From a virus: a stretch of DNA of 23,526 nt. Below are positions 15,275-23,230 of this stretch, one piece after another. The notes under the pieces were generated by a model. That model was given only the letters and a program-made list of their open reading frames with translations. It was not told the origin of the DNA and did no database searches. Positions within the stretch are counted from its first letter, which is position 1. Every line of letters begins with the position of its first letter. Made by a program: the position numbers and the translations under genes. The stretch is from positions 1 to 23,526 of the IMG/VR virus record IMGVR_UViG_3300037584_000314; one strand, given 5' to 3'.

Positions 15275-18200
15275 ATGTCAAGAGAAGAATTAATTGTAGC
15301 AGCACAAAACGAATCAAAAAATATAGAGGCAACTAAAGGTGCTACAAAAGAAGAAGAAACAATTTTAAATTTTCTAGACTGGTTTAAAACAAAAGATAAT
15401 GGCTCGTATGCAACTTACGATGATGCTGTTGAATTAATTAAATCTAATAAAAATCCAGAAACTTGGTTAAAAATTAAAACTGATTTAGCTAATAGAGCAC
15501 AAACTGATTTGGATTCTAAATATACTACAGGTGTAGATATAGAATTAGCAAAAAATACTATTTTTGATGTAAGAAAGAAAGTTGCACAAGACGATGTTGA
15601 ACTTGCTAAAACTTTAAATAGAAGCTCTATTATAGAAAATTATTCTAATATAAATAAATATTTAGATACTGAAGATATATTTAAAATTGAAGGTATAAAT
15701 CCAGACGAAGGTGCACCATCTGATGCTCGTATATCTATGTCATTTTCTGGTTTAGGTGGAAATAATGAAAAAGCAATTAAAAATGCAATTCTTTATTCTT
15801 TGCCCGAGGATCAACAGAAAAAATATTATAGTTTAAATTATAAAGGACCAGATGTTCATGTACAATTAAAAGAATTTGCTGATGGTAAAAAAAGAGCTAT
15901 CTTTAAAATACCAACTGAATTAGGCGGAGATAATCAATATAGATTATTTAATGAGCCAGGCGAATGGAAAAAAGACGTACAAGGTTTTACTGCTGATATA
16001 CCAATAATTTTAGCTGACTTAGTTGCTGGTTATTATACTGCAGCTGGTGGACCTAATGCTGTAGCACTTTCTACTGGTATGACAAATGCTGTTGGTGAAT
16101 ATTTTAAAATGAAAATTGGTCAAGATTATTATAATCAAAATCAAGATATGACTGATATGGATATGATGCAACAAGCTATAGTTTTAGGAGGAATTGCAGG
16201 TGGTGCAACTAAATTAATGTTCCCTGTAATGAATCAAGCTAAAAGAATTTACTTAACTATGAAATCTAGTTTAGGTTTAGGTGAAGGTGCTTTATCAAGA
16301 AAAATAATAAAAGATTTTGTTAATTCTTACAAAGAAGGTGCTGGAAAAAATTTAGATAATGATCAGCTTTTAAAAGAAATGAAAGATCAGCTAATGTTGC
16401 CTAAAGATCAAGGTGGCTTAGGTTTAAACGAATTAGATGCTAATAAATTTATTAAACAAAATTTAGGTAACACTGATCCTACTACTATTGTAGGTCAAAC
16501 TGCTAAAGAACTTTCAACAAGTCCTGTAACTGGTGATACTTTCTTAGGTTTTGGTAAAGCTAAAGTAAAAAAATCTGCAATTAATGAAGTTAAAAAAATA
16601 AGTGAAATGAATCTTGATATGCAGAAAAAATTAATATCTGATATTACAGGAATAGATGTAACTAAATTATCAGAATTAAATTTAACTGGAGAAGCATATA
16701 AAAAAATTCAAGCAATAGCTAATGAAAGATATACATCTAATTTAATAAAACAACAAAATTTTACAGAAAAATTTGTAAACGAATGGAAAGATTATTCTAA
16801 AAAATACATTGGAGCTATTCAACCAGAAGAAGCTAATTTTAATAAAGTATTTACTGAAATAATAGGAGATATACAAACTAATAATTTTGCACGATCAAAT
16901 AATTTAAATTCTCAATTAAATAATATTTTAGGTAATGTTACTGTAACTATACCGAAAACAAATGTTAAACAAGTTTCTCCATCAAAATTAATGACAGATG
17001 CAATAAATGACATAACTAAGTTTAGTAAATTTGCAAAACAAAATTTATTAAACGAAACTGATTTGAAAAATTTAGGAGATGCTAAAGTAGCATTGAATGG
17101 TTTAAAAGCACAATTTAAGACTAATTCTAAAATGTCAGCTTTAGATGTTATGTCAGCTTTAGATAACATTGAAAAATTAAAAGCTTATTATCCACAAATT
17201 TCATCTAATTTAACAGCGTTACAATCTTCTTTAAGATCAGCAATGAATAAAGCAAAAGCTTCTATGCCTGATTCTGGTAAAAATCTTTTAGAACAACAAT
17301 TTAAATTTATAGAAAATAATCGAATGACTAAAGATGGTGTCATTGGAGAAATGATTAGCAAACTTGGTGGAACTAAAGGACCTGTTGTTAAATTTAAAGG
17401 TATGGTTTCAAACGATATGTTTGATACTTTATTTGGTAATAGTCAATCTCAAATACAAGCTCTTAAATATATTAAATCAGGTTTAGATGGCGGACTATCT
17501 AAAGACCGTTCTGATGTTTTAAAAACTATTATGCATAACAAGTATATTGATTTTGTAACAACTTCTACATCTAAAAATCCAACTAAAGATTTTTTAACTA
17601 AATATGGAAATGCTTACAAACAAATATTTTCGCCTAAAGAAATGAGAGCTTTTATTAATGTTACTAAAAGTAAACAAGCTTTAGAAAAAATTGTAACAGG
17701 CCAATTAAATACTTCACAAATTGCTAAAAATGTTTTTCCTACTTTAAAAAATGTAGACATCAGTAATATGAATTTTTATACAATTTCTCAAGCTTTACTT
17801 GATCCTACAAATACTCCTAGACAAGTAAAAACTTTTTTTAATACTGTTTCTAAATCGGAAGGTGGAGAACAAGCTGTCAAATCTATTAAAGCAAATTATT
17901 TAAAAACTATATTTGATCAATTTAAAACTCAAGATCCTGTACTTATGAGAAAAACTTTAGATGGCGAAAAGTTTTTTACTTGGTTAAGTAATGTAGAAAA
18001 TGAACAAGTTTTTACTAATATGTTTGGTGAATCTGCAACTAAAAATATGAAAGTAATTGCAGCACAGATGAATTTAATGCAAAACTTTCCTAAATATGTA
18101 AATAGTAATTTATCAGAAGCTGCACAAGCAAAAATGAGAGAAACAGCTACACGTATGGTTTATGGACCTTTATCTCATGAAAACGTATTAATTAAAGGTG

Positions 18201-18625
18201 CTATATTTTTTCTAAATCAATTTGATCAAAAATTAGGAAAAGAATTATTTGATTATGATTTCTTTATAGAAAAATTTAAAAATTCATACATGGCAAAATA
18301 TGCACCTGCTCTTAATGATAAAAAATTTATGGGATTATTTAATACTTATGATGCAGGTACTAAACAAAGTTTATATACTACCATAAATACTACTTTAGGT
18401 TTAGGTGTAAAAGAAGAACAAAAAGGAAGTGCTTTAGCAGATACTGGTCTTCCTGTTTTTGATTTTGGTGAAGCTGCCGAATTAGCACAAGGAACTATAA
18501 TCGAACCTGTTGCTAAAAACATAAGTAAATCTGTAGATGTAATTTTAGGTAATATTGAAAAAACTAATTTAAAAAAGAAAAAAGAAGATACACTTAAAAA
18601 AATGAGAGAGTTAAAAGATGAGTAA
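15275..18625 (+). CDS. Very large putative internal (DNA-ejection) virion protein
   Basis: This 1116-residue protein is the longest in the window. It is mostly predicted-helical and Lys/Asn-rich. The part about 240-320 is hydrophobic and Gly/Ala-rich (FTADIPIILADLVAGYYTAA, then AIVLGGIAGGATKLMF), suggesting a membrane-interacting segment; flanking parts are soluble. No transglycosylase or peptidase motif was found by eye. Large, helical internal proteins encoded between the tail hub and lysis genes are the ejectosome proteins of podoviruses (for example T7 gp16), which cross the host envelope. ATG 15275 was taken because the upstream ATGs at 15264 and 15268 are out of frame; there is no clear Shine-Dalgarno. 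The assignment is by length, composition and place. Confidence 0.6.
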   Translation: MSREELIVAAQNESKNIEATKGATKEEETILNFLDWFKTKDNGSYATYDDAVELIKSNKNPETWLKIKTDLANRAQTDLDSKYTTGVDIELAKNTIFDVRKKVAQDDVELAKTLNRSSIIENYSNINKYLDTEDIFKIEGINPDEGAPSDARISMSFSGLGGNNEKAIKNAILYSLPEDQQKKYYSLNYKGPDVHVQLKEFADGKKRAIFKIPTELGGDNQYRLFNEPGEWKKDVQGFTADIPIILADLVAGYYTAAGGPNAVALSTGMTNAVGEYFKMKIGQDYYNQNQDMTDMDMMQQAIVLGGIAGGATKLMFPVMNQAKRIYLTMKSSLGLGEGALSRKIIKDFVNSYKEGAGKNLDNDQLLKEMKDQLMLPKDQGGLGLNELDANKFIKQNLGNTDPTTIVGQTAKELSTSPVTGDTFLGFGKAKVKKSAINEVKKISEMNLDMQKKLISDITGIDVTKLSELNLTGEAYKKIQAIANERYTSNLIKQQNFTEKFVNEWKDYSKKYIGAIQPEEANFNKVFTEIIGDIQTNNFARSNNLNSQLNNILGNVTVTIPKTNVKQVSPSKLMTDAINDITKFSKFAKQNLLNETDLKNLGDAKVALNGLKAQFKTNSKMSALDVMSALDNIEKLKAYYPQISSNLTALQSSLRSAMNKAKASMPDSGKNLLEQQFKFIENNRMTKDGVIGEMISKLGGTKGPVVKFKGMVSNDMFDTLFGNSQSQIQALKYIKSGLDGGLSKDRSDVLKTIMHNKYIDFVTTSTSKNPTKDFLTKYGNAYKQIFSPKEMRAFINVTKSKQALEKIVTGQLNTSQIAKNVFPTLKNVDISNMNFYTISQALLDPTNTPRQVKTFFNTVSKSEGGEQAVKSIKANYLKTIFDQFKTQDPVLMRKTLDGEKFFTWLSNVENEQVFTNMFGESATKNMKVIAAQMNLMQNFPKYVNSNLSEAAQAKMRETATRMVYGPLSHENVLIKGAIFFLNQFDQKLGKELFDYDFFIEKFKNSYMAKYAPALNDKKFMGLFNTYDAGTKQSLYTTINTTLGLGVKEEQKGSALADTGLPVFDFGEAAELAQGTIIEPVAKNISKSVDVILGNIEKTNLKKKKEDTLKKMRELKDE

Positions 18626-18815
18626 AAAAACAGCAAATACAGCGCATAGTAGATTAGACAGTCACGAAAAATTATGTCGTATTATGCAAAAACAAACTCA
18701 TGATAAAATAGAAGGATTAGCAAATCAAATTGCTAGATTGGAGAAAATATTAGTTGGAGCAGCGGGCCTTATAATCACAGGTTTAGGTACAGCATTGCTT
18801 CATTTAATAGATTAG
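18618..18815 (+). CDS. XhlA-like small membrane protein (holin accessory)
   Basis: The 65-residue product has SRLDSHEKLCRIMQKQTHDK (11-30), a short coiled coil IEGLANQIARLEKI (31-44), and one C-terminal membrane segment LVGAAGLIITGLGTALLHLI (45-64). This coiled coil plus C-terminal helix pattern matches XhlA-type proteins, which accompany holin and amidase in phage lysis cassettes. The gene overlaps the end of the large virion gene by eight bases and is followed by the nuclease-like gene. The call fits with the amidase and holin-like genes just downstream. Family assignment is by pattern. Confidence 0.6.
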   Translation: MSKKTANTAHSRLDSHEKLCRIMQKQTHDKIEGLANQIARLEKILVGAAGLIITGLGTALLHLID

Positions 18816-19111
18816 TGATAAGTAAAAATAAAGGTTGTCTCTGTGAAAATTTTGCTGTAGTCTGGTTACAAGAACAAGGCTACTACGTTTATAAAGGTTC
18901 ACAAACTCAATCTCCTATAGATATAATTGCAATAGATCCTAAAACTCTAAGAAGCTCTTATTTTGATGTAAAACATATAGGTCGTAGAAAGAATGGAAGT
19001 ATTATTTCTAGAGTACCGAGAATCAAAGACCCTAGAGTACAAATATTGAGTGTAGACTTAGATAAAAAAAAGTGTAGAATAGTGCCAAGAAGGAGTGCTG
19101 TATGGACTTGA
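18815..19111 (+). CDS. PD-(D/E)xK nuclease-like protein
   Basis: The 98-residue protein starts with GTG 18815, which overlaps the stop of the previous gene (TAGTG). It contains GCLCENFAVVWLQEQGYYVY (7-26), SPIDIIAIDPK (33-43) and YFDVKHIGRRKNGS (49-62). Glu 11, Asp 36 and Asp 51-Val-Lys 53 align with the E...D...(D/E)xK core of small PD-(D/E)xK endonucleases such as Holliday-junction resolvases. The C-terminus continues with basic residues likely to touch DNA. Its job could be junction resolution or host-DNA cutting; it is unusual to find it between lysis genes. Catalytic core present, exact family not identified. Confidence 0.65.
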   Translation: MISKNKGCLCENFAVVWLQEQGYYVYKGSQTQSPIDIIAIDPKTLRSSYFDVKHIGRRKNGSIISRVPRIKDPRVQILSVDLDKKKCRIVPRRSAVWT

Positions 19112-19545
19112 GAAAAAAAACAGATTCAATAATAATTCATTGTGCTGCAACTAAGCCATCTATGGATATTGGCTATAATGAAATTAGAAAGTGGCATGTA
19201 GATCAAAATGGTTGGGATGATGTAGGTTATCATTTTATAATTAAACGAAATGGTCAATATGAAAAAGGTAGACCTGAAGGATACTCAGGAGCACATGCAC
19301 CTTCTCATAATGGTAGAAGTATAGGTATCTGTTTAGTGGGTGGAATGGCAGAAGATGGAGGACCAGAAAATAATTTTACTCTAGAACAATTTTTAACTTT
19401 AAAAGATTTAATAAATATGATAATGGACAAATATTCAGACATAACTGATGTTCTTGGTCATTGTGATGTACAAGATAACAAACCTAATTGTCCAGGCTTT
19501 AATGTAAAAGAATGGTTACATAAGGAGGCTATCAATGTGGCTTAA
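19102..19545 (+). CDS. N-acetylmuramoyl-L-alanine amidase (T7 lysozyme-like endolysin)
   Basis: The 147-residue enzyme cleaves the amide bond between N-acetylmuramic acid and L-alanine of peptidoglycan to release progeny. It matches the Amidase_2 fold: IIIHCAATKPSMDIGYNEI (His 13), GWDDVGYHFIIKRNGQYEKG (Tyr 43), GAHAPSHNGRSIGICLVGG, and VLGHCDVQDNKPNCPGFNV with zinc ligands His 120 and Cys 130 and the catalytic-type Lys 127. These correspond to His 17, His 122 and Cys 130 of T7 lysozyme. No signal peptide or SAR domain is seen, so it needs a holin. AAGGAG (19090-19095) lies six bases before ATG, which is within the end of the nuclease-like gene. T7 lysozyme also inhibits T7 RNA polymerase; nothing here shows that. 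Confidence 0.9.
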   Translation: MDLRKKTDSIIIHCAATKPSMDIGYNEIRKWHVDQNGWDDVGYHFIIKRNGQYEKGRPEGYSGAHAPSHNGRSIGICLVGGMAEDGGPENNFTLEQFLTLKDLINMIMDKYSDITDVLGHCDVQDNKPNCPGFNVKEWLHKEAINVA

Positions 19546-19924
19546 TATTGCAAGTAAGCTTGTCCCGGGAATGATTAAAACTGGAATGAAAATTGCAGCT
19601 AATCGTAGACAAGCTAAAGAATTTGAATCTATGGCTGAAATGAAACATGCAGAAAGGATGGCCAATGGAGAATTGGAATATAAAAAAGAAGTTATTAAAA
19701 ATAATCAGCAGGGCTGGAAGGATGAGTTCGTGCTCATTTTGGTATCCGCTCCTGTTCTTATATTGGTGTATTCTATTTTTTCTGACGATCCAGAAATTCA
19801 TGCTAAATTAAAATTATTCTTCGATCAATTTAATAATATGCCTTACTGGTATCAAGCATTGTTTATTGGTGTTGTATCAGCTATCTACGGATTGAAAGGA
19901 GCCGACATAATTAAAAGAAAATAA
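19535..19924 (+). CDS. Holin-like membrane protein
   Basis: The 129-residue product has an amphipathic and charged N-terminus (about 1-60), then QGWKDEFVLILVSAPVLILV with a membrane segment (about 65-82), a polar loop, and MPYWYQALFIGVVSAIYGLK with a second membrane segment (about 105-121). The order of a charged helix, WKDE and P-x-WYQ...G pattern resembles the 3-TM holins described for gene transfer agents. In this cassette it would form membrane holes that let the amidase reach the cell wall. AAGGAGG (19522-19528), the strongest ribosome site here, precedes ATG 19535, which overlaps the amidase end. Confidence 0.7.
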   Translation: MWLNIASKLVPGMIKTGMKIAANRRQAKEFESMAEMKHAERMANGELEYKKEVIKNNQQGWKDEFVLILVSAPVLILVYSIFSDDPEIHAKLKLFFDQFNNMPYWYQALFIGVVSAIYGLKGADIIKRK

Positions 19925-19939
19925 TATGGAGTATGCCAA

Positions 19940-20014
19940 GTGGATTACAGATTTACAGCAATTCTTATTATCTTATTATGTTTGCTTGCGTTCTTCGGTG
20001 GTCCACCTAGATAA
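19940..20014 (+). CDS. Possible 24-residue membrane peptide
   Basis: A GTG-initiated frame encodes VDYRFTAILIILLCLLAFFG ending in GPPR, a short N-terminal stretch, one hydrophobic helix and a positive end. GGAG at 19928-19931 lies eight bases upstream. It follows the holin-like gene and its end overlaps by eight bases the 3' end of the minus-strand helicase. Small membrane peptides are common in lysis cassettes. No similarity is claimed, and an alternative ATG frame at 19926 (31 codons with stop) overlaps it, so this is tentative. Confidence 0.35.
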   Translation: MDYRFTAILIILLCLLAFFGGPPR

Positions 20015-21482
20015 ATAATTCTTTCCAATTATCACCTGTTATTTGATCTGCAAGTTTTTTCTTATTACTTAAAGTTTTAAGTATCTTTTCATCTATAGTT
20101 TTAGGACAAACAAAATCTATGTATAATACTTTATCTTTTTGACCTATTCTATGTGCTCTATCTTCTGATTGTAATCTTACTTCCATATCATAAGTGTTAT
20201 TAAAATATATTACTGTTTTAGCATTAGTTAATGTAAGACCATATCCACCAGTTCTAGGTTGGCCTATAAAATATTTAATCTCTCCTTTTTGAAACTTCTC
20301 AACTATTTCTTGTCTTACCTCTGATTCTGTTTCTCCATAATATGTAGCAACTTTACTTGCGCCATATTTTTTAGCTAGTGCGTCACGGATCATTTGTATA
20401 GTTCTTCTAAATGTAGCCCATATAATTACACCACCTTGAGTTTCTTCAAGTACATCCATAAGTTCATCTAACCTAGGATTGCTACCTTTAATAACTTCTT
20501 CAGTTCCATCATCAAATTTAACAAATCCACATAATATCTGCTGTAAACGTAGAATTCGTGTGATTATAAGAGGCGCAGTCACTAATTTCTCTTGTTCTAG
20601 CTCTAGTATAGCACGTTTTTTAAGTTGAGTGTACATGAGCTTCTGAGCCGGCGTCATGTCTATTTGTCTAATAGTTCGTACTTTTGGTGGTAAATCTAAG
20701 CATTCTTCTTTAGTAACTCTAAAACTATGTTTATCTAATATAGATTGTAATTCTTCTAGTCTTTGATAACCTACAATTTCATCAAAACTATGAGTAGATA
20801 CTCGCCTACGTCTAATAACACAAAAAGTATTTCTGTAAGCATAGAAACTATTTTGTAAAATATATTCATCAAGAAAATTTACTTGAGCCCATAAATCTAA
20901 TGGACCTTGAGTTACTGGTGTACCAGTTAATATTCTTCTATATTTTGCAAGACGACCTAATTTAAGACAAGCTTTTGTTCTTCTTGCTGTTCTATTTTTA
21001 ATATTTGTACTTTCATCTATACAGAAAAAAGCTTTACTTGAATTTAATAATCTATGTAAATAGTTTTTACCTTTGTCTGTAGATAGAGCTTCTATATTTA
21101 TAATAAAGAATTTTAAATTATGATTGGGTTTTAAAAAATCTGTAAGTGATTCTATATTAGATTTAGTTTCGTTAGGAGACCATACTAACATTTCAGTAAA
21201 TTCTTTTACATCATCAGGCATGTGAGTGTTAAACTCAGAGCTTAACCAATTACGATATACACCTTTAGGTGCTGCAATAACTGCTGTATCTATTTTACCT
21301 TCTCTATAAAGATAAGCGATATTATCTATGATTACTTTAGATTTACCTGTACCTTGTTCCATAAACAAAGCGTAACTATCTTTATCTTTACATTTTAAAA
21401 ATGCATCATATTGATGTTTATAAGGTTTTGTTTTAAACTTATACTTTATAAAATCATTATCATCTATAAACTGTACTTGCAT
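20007..21482 (-). CDS. SNF2-type DEAD/DEAH-box helicase
   Basis: The 491-residue protein is an SF2 ATPase of SNF2 type, the only minus-strand gene here. Visible motifs are Q-motif KPYKHQYDAF (Gln 24), Walker A FMEQGTGKSK (40-49), Ia VIAAPKGVYRNW, Walker B AFFCIDESTNIKN (Asp 156, Glu 157), III ILTGTPV (184-190), and in the second RecA-like lobe GVIIWATFRR, FIGQPRTGGYGLTLTNA (motif V) and LQSEDRAHRIGQKDKV (motif VI, 437-452). DRxHRIGQ is diagnostic of SNF2 relatives. It would translocate on DNA with ATP; roles could include replication, recombination or clearing protein from DNA. Its 3' end faces the lysis cassette, and its 5' end diverges from the early genes through an 83-base gap. Many podoviruses carry such a helicase close to replication genes. 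Confidence 0.9.
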   Translation of the reverse strand: MQVQFIDDNDFIKYKFKTKPYKHQYDAFLKCKDKDSYALFMEQGTGKSKVIIDNIAYLYREGKIDTAVIAAPKGVYRNWLSSEFNTHMPDDVKEFTEMLVWSPNETKSNIESLTDFLKPNHNLKFFIINIEALSTDKGKNYLHRLLNSSKAFFCIDESTNIKNRTARRTKACLKLGRLAKYRRILTGTPVTQGPLDLWAQVNFLDEYILQNSFYAYRNTFCVIRRRRVSTHSFDEIVGYQRLEELQSILDKHSFRVTKEECLDLPPKVRTIRQIDMTPAQKLMYTQLKKRAILELEQEKLVTAPLIITRILRLQQILCGFVKFDDGTEEVIKGSNPRLDELMDVLEETQGGVIIWATFRRTIQMIRDALAKKYGASKVATYYGETESEVRQEIVEKFQKGEIKYFIGQPRTGGYGLTLTNAKTVIYFNNTYDMEVRLQSEDRAHRIGQKDKVLYIDFVCPKTIDEKILKTLSNKKKLADQITGDNWKELFI

Positions 21483-21502
21483 ATATTCTTTCTGTTTTCT
21501 AA

Positions 21503-21531
21503 TTATTAATTTACTTTATATAGAATATAAT
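21503..21531 (+). promoter_or_regulatory. Candidate sigma70-type promoter for the early genes
   Basis: In the divergent gap between the helicase and the plus-strand early genes lie TTATTA (21503-21508) and a perfect TATAAT (21526-21531) with a 17-base spacer. The -35 is poor, but spacing fits. The gap must also serve the helicase in the other direction, where no convincing element is seen. Confidence 0.4.
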
Positions 21532-21565
21532 TTATAAGTAAATCTAAAAATGAGAAAGGAGAACT

Positions 21566-21895
21566 ATGGCGAAAGTTTATGTAGTGCAAGAAAATCCTAG
21601 AGTTAATATTCTTGCAGCGGGAAGATATGGCGAATTGATACCGTTATTAAATCCTGGTAAACAAATTACATTATCGTCTGCTCCTGTAGTAAGATTGATG
21701 CGTCAGAAATTAAAAGATTATAATGATGATGATTTTATTCTTGCGATGGGTGATCCAGTAGCTATTGGAATTTCTTGTATAATTGCTTCTGAAGTTAATA
21801 ATGGAAAAGTAAATATACTTAAATGGGATAGAGAAAATAGTTGCTATTATAATGTAAAAATAAATATGTATCAGAAAGGAGAAAGCGATGTCTAA
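21566..21895 (+). CDS. Early-region protein of unknown function
   Basis: The 109-residue product starts AKVYVVQENPRVNILAAGRY, and continues with GELIPLLNPGKQITLSSAPVV-like and DFILAMGDPVAIGISC segments, in an alpha/beta mixture without membrane segments or catalytic motifs I recognise. It is the first gene of the rightward early operon, beginning with AAAGGAG (21555-21561) four bases before ATG. Its stop overlaps the start of the next gene by eight bases. Similar small proteins precede replication genes in many phages; function unknown. Confidence 0.6.
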   Translation: MAKVYVVQENPRVNILAAGRYGELIPLLNPGKQITLSSAPVVRLMRQKLKDYNDDDFILAMGDPVAIGISCIIASEVNNGKVNILKWDRENSCYYNVKINMYQKGESDV

Positions 21896-22472
21896 AGAAA
21901 CATGGATATTTGACGAAGTTGAAAAGCATAGTAAAAAGAAAAAATTACCAAATGTAGGACTAGAAGTAGTAACTAAAATTGGTAATAAATTGGTAGAGAA
22001 GAAAAAAAATCTTGCTAAAGAAGAAGAAAGATTGAAAACTTTAAAAGCAGAGATTAGAGAAATAGAAGAACGAGAGCTACCAGATGCTATGAGGGCGTGT
22101 AATGGAATGACACGTTTCGATTTAAAAGATGGAAGTCAAATAAAAGTAAAAGACGAAATATTTTGTTCTATACCATTAGATAAAAAAGCAGATGCTTTAA
22201 AATGGTTAGAAGAAAATGGACACGCAGGACTTATTAAACACGATGTTAAAGTAAGTTTTGCGAAAGGTGAATATGACGAAGCTGATAAGTTAATTAAGGT
22301 ATTAAATAAAAATTTTAAAAATATACCTTATGACGAAAACAGTACAGTCCATTCACAAACACTAAAAGCTTTTGCAAAAGATCAGTATAAATTAGGTCAA
22401 ACTCTTCCAGAGGGTTTATTTAATACATACGAAGCTTCAATTGCAAAAGTAACACTTGGAAAGGAGAAATAA
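21888..22472 (+). CDS. Early-region coiled-coil protein of unknown function
   Basis: The 194-residue protein has a likely coiled coil (about 30-64; KKNLAKEEERLKTLKAEIRE), followed by ELPDAMRACNGMTRFDLKDG (64-82) and a globular part containing LKWLEENGHAGLIKHDVKVS and TVHSQTLKAFAKDQYK, ending in LPEGLFNTYEASIAKVTLG. The combination is familiar from conserved early proteins of podoviruses lying next to an ssDNA-binding protein, but I do not recall an assigned function. AAAGGAG (21875-21881) gives a strong ribosome site; the TAA overlaps the next ATG (TAATG). A role in replication is inferred from place. Confidence 0.6.
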   Translation: MSKETWIFDEVEKHSKKKKLPNVGLEVVTKIGNKLVEKKKNLAKEEERLKTLKAEIREIEERELPDAMRACNGMTRFDLKDGSQIKVKDEIFCSIPLDKKADALKWLEENGHAGLIKHDVKVSFAKGEYDEADKLIKVLNKNFKNIPYDENSTVHSQTLKAFAKDQYKLGQTLPEGLFNTYEASIAKVTLGKEK

Positions 22473-23230
22473 TGAGTGATAAACAAATCGCTAAAAAATC
22501 AAATTCTGAAATTGCAACATTATCAGATGATTTAATTTTAGCAAACGCAGGTAAAGGGTTACAAAATATAAGTAACGATGACGTTACTATACCTAGACTT
22601 GCGATAATACAATCAGGTTCACCTCAACGTAAAAAGAAAGATGAGAAATACATTGATGGAGCTGATGAAGGTATGATATTTAATACTGTTACAAATGAAC
22701 TATACAAAGACAGTTTAGAAGTAATACCTTGTGGATACAGAAAAACCTATGTAGAGTGGGTACCTAGAGATAAAGGTGGCGGACTTGTAGCAGTACATGA
22801 TTACAAGCCTGAAAAAGCTGTAACTGATCCTAAAACTAGAAAAACAATGTTAGGCGAAAATCAAATAGTTGATACAGCAGAACATTTTGTTTTAGTTAAA
22901 ACTGCTGATGGTTATTCACCTGCAGTATTGACAATGACATCTAGTAATCTAGGCGTTTCAAGAAAGTGGAATACACTTCTTAAAATGAAAAGAATAAATG
23001 TCAAAGGTCAAACAGTTGAAGCACCTTCATTTTTATATAAATTTAAATTATCTACAGTCGAAGCAGAGAACGATTTAGGTAATTGGCATAAATATAAAAT
23101 AGAAGAAGCAGGCCAAATTGAAACTAAAGACATTTTCAAAGAGGCAGAAAAATTAGCTGATTCAGTAACAACTGGAAAAGTTAAAGCATCAGAACCAACA
23201 GAAACGTCTGGAGAAGATGCACCATTCTAA
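22472..23230 (+). CDS. Putative single-stranded DNA-binding protein
   Basis: The 252-residue product has an acidic, disordered C-terminus ending SGEDAPF, very like the DDIPF tail of bacterial SSBs, which recruits replication partners. The central part has beta-rich sequence suited to an OB fold (DSLEVIPCGYRKTYVEWVP; EHFVLVKTADGYSPAVLTMT; PSFLYKFKLSTVEAENDLGN). N-terminal residues 1-35 are polar. Neighbours are a primase downstream and an SF2 helicase upstream, which fits replication. The AAAGGAG site (22460-22466) is strong. The OB fold is inferred; a recombination annealing protein is an alternative. Confidence 0.6.
   Translation: MSDKQIAKKSNSEIATLSDDLILANAGKGLQNISNDDVTIPRLAIIQSGSPQRKKKDEKYIDGADEGMIFNTVTNELYKDSLEVIPCGYRKTYVEWVPRDKGGGLVAVHDYKPEKAVTDPKTRKTMLGENQIVDTAEHFVLVKTADGYSPAVLTMTSSNLGVSRKWNTLLKMKRINVKGQTVEAPSFLYKFKLSTVEAENDLGNWHKYKIEEAGQIETKDIFKEAEKLADSVTTGKVKASEPTETSGEDAPF

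Noticed and set aside
16912-17169. Minus-strand frame of 85 codons within the large internal protein gene
   Set aside because: Antisense to a long uninterrupted coding frame; biased composition and no start signals.
18346-18636. Minus-strand frame of 96 codons opposite the end of the large internal protein gene
   Set aside because: A Phe/Ser-rich artefact of A+T-rich Lys codons on the other strand.
19532-19801. Minus-strand frame of 89 codons opposite the holin-like gene
   Set aside because: The plus-strand gene has AAGGAGG and two clear membrane segments; the antisense product is a Phe/His-rich by-product.
19997-20007. Palindrome GGTGGTCCACC at the convergent gene ends, considered as a terminator
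   Set aside because: The arms meet with only one base between them and no T-run follows, so it cannot form a usual intrinsic terminator hairpin.
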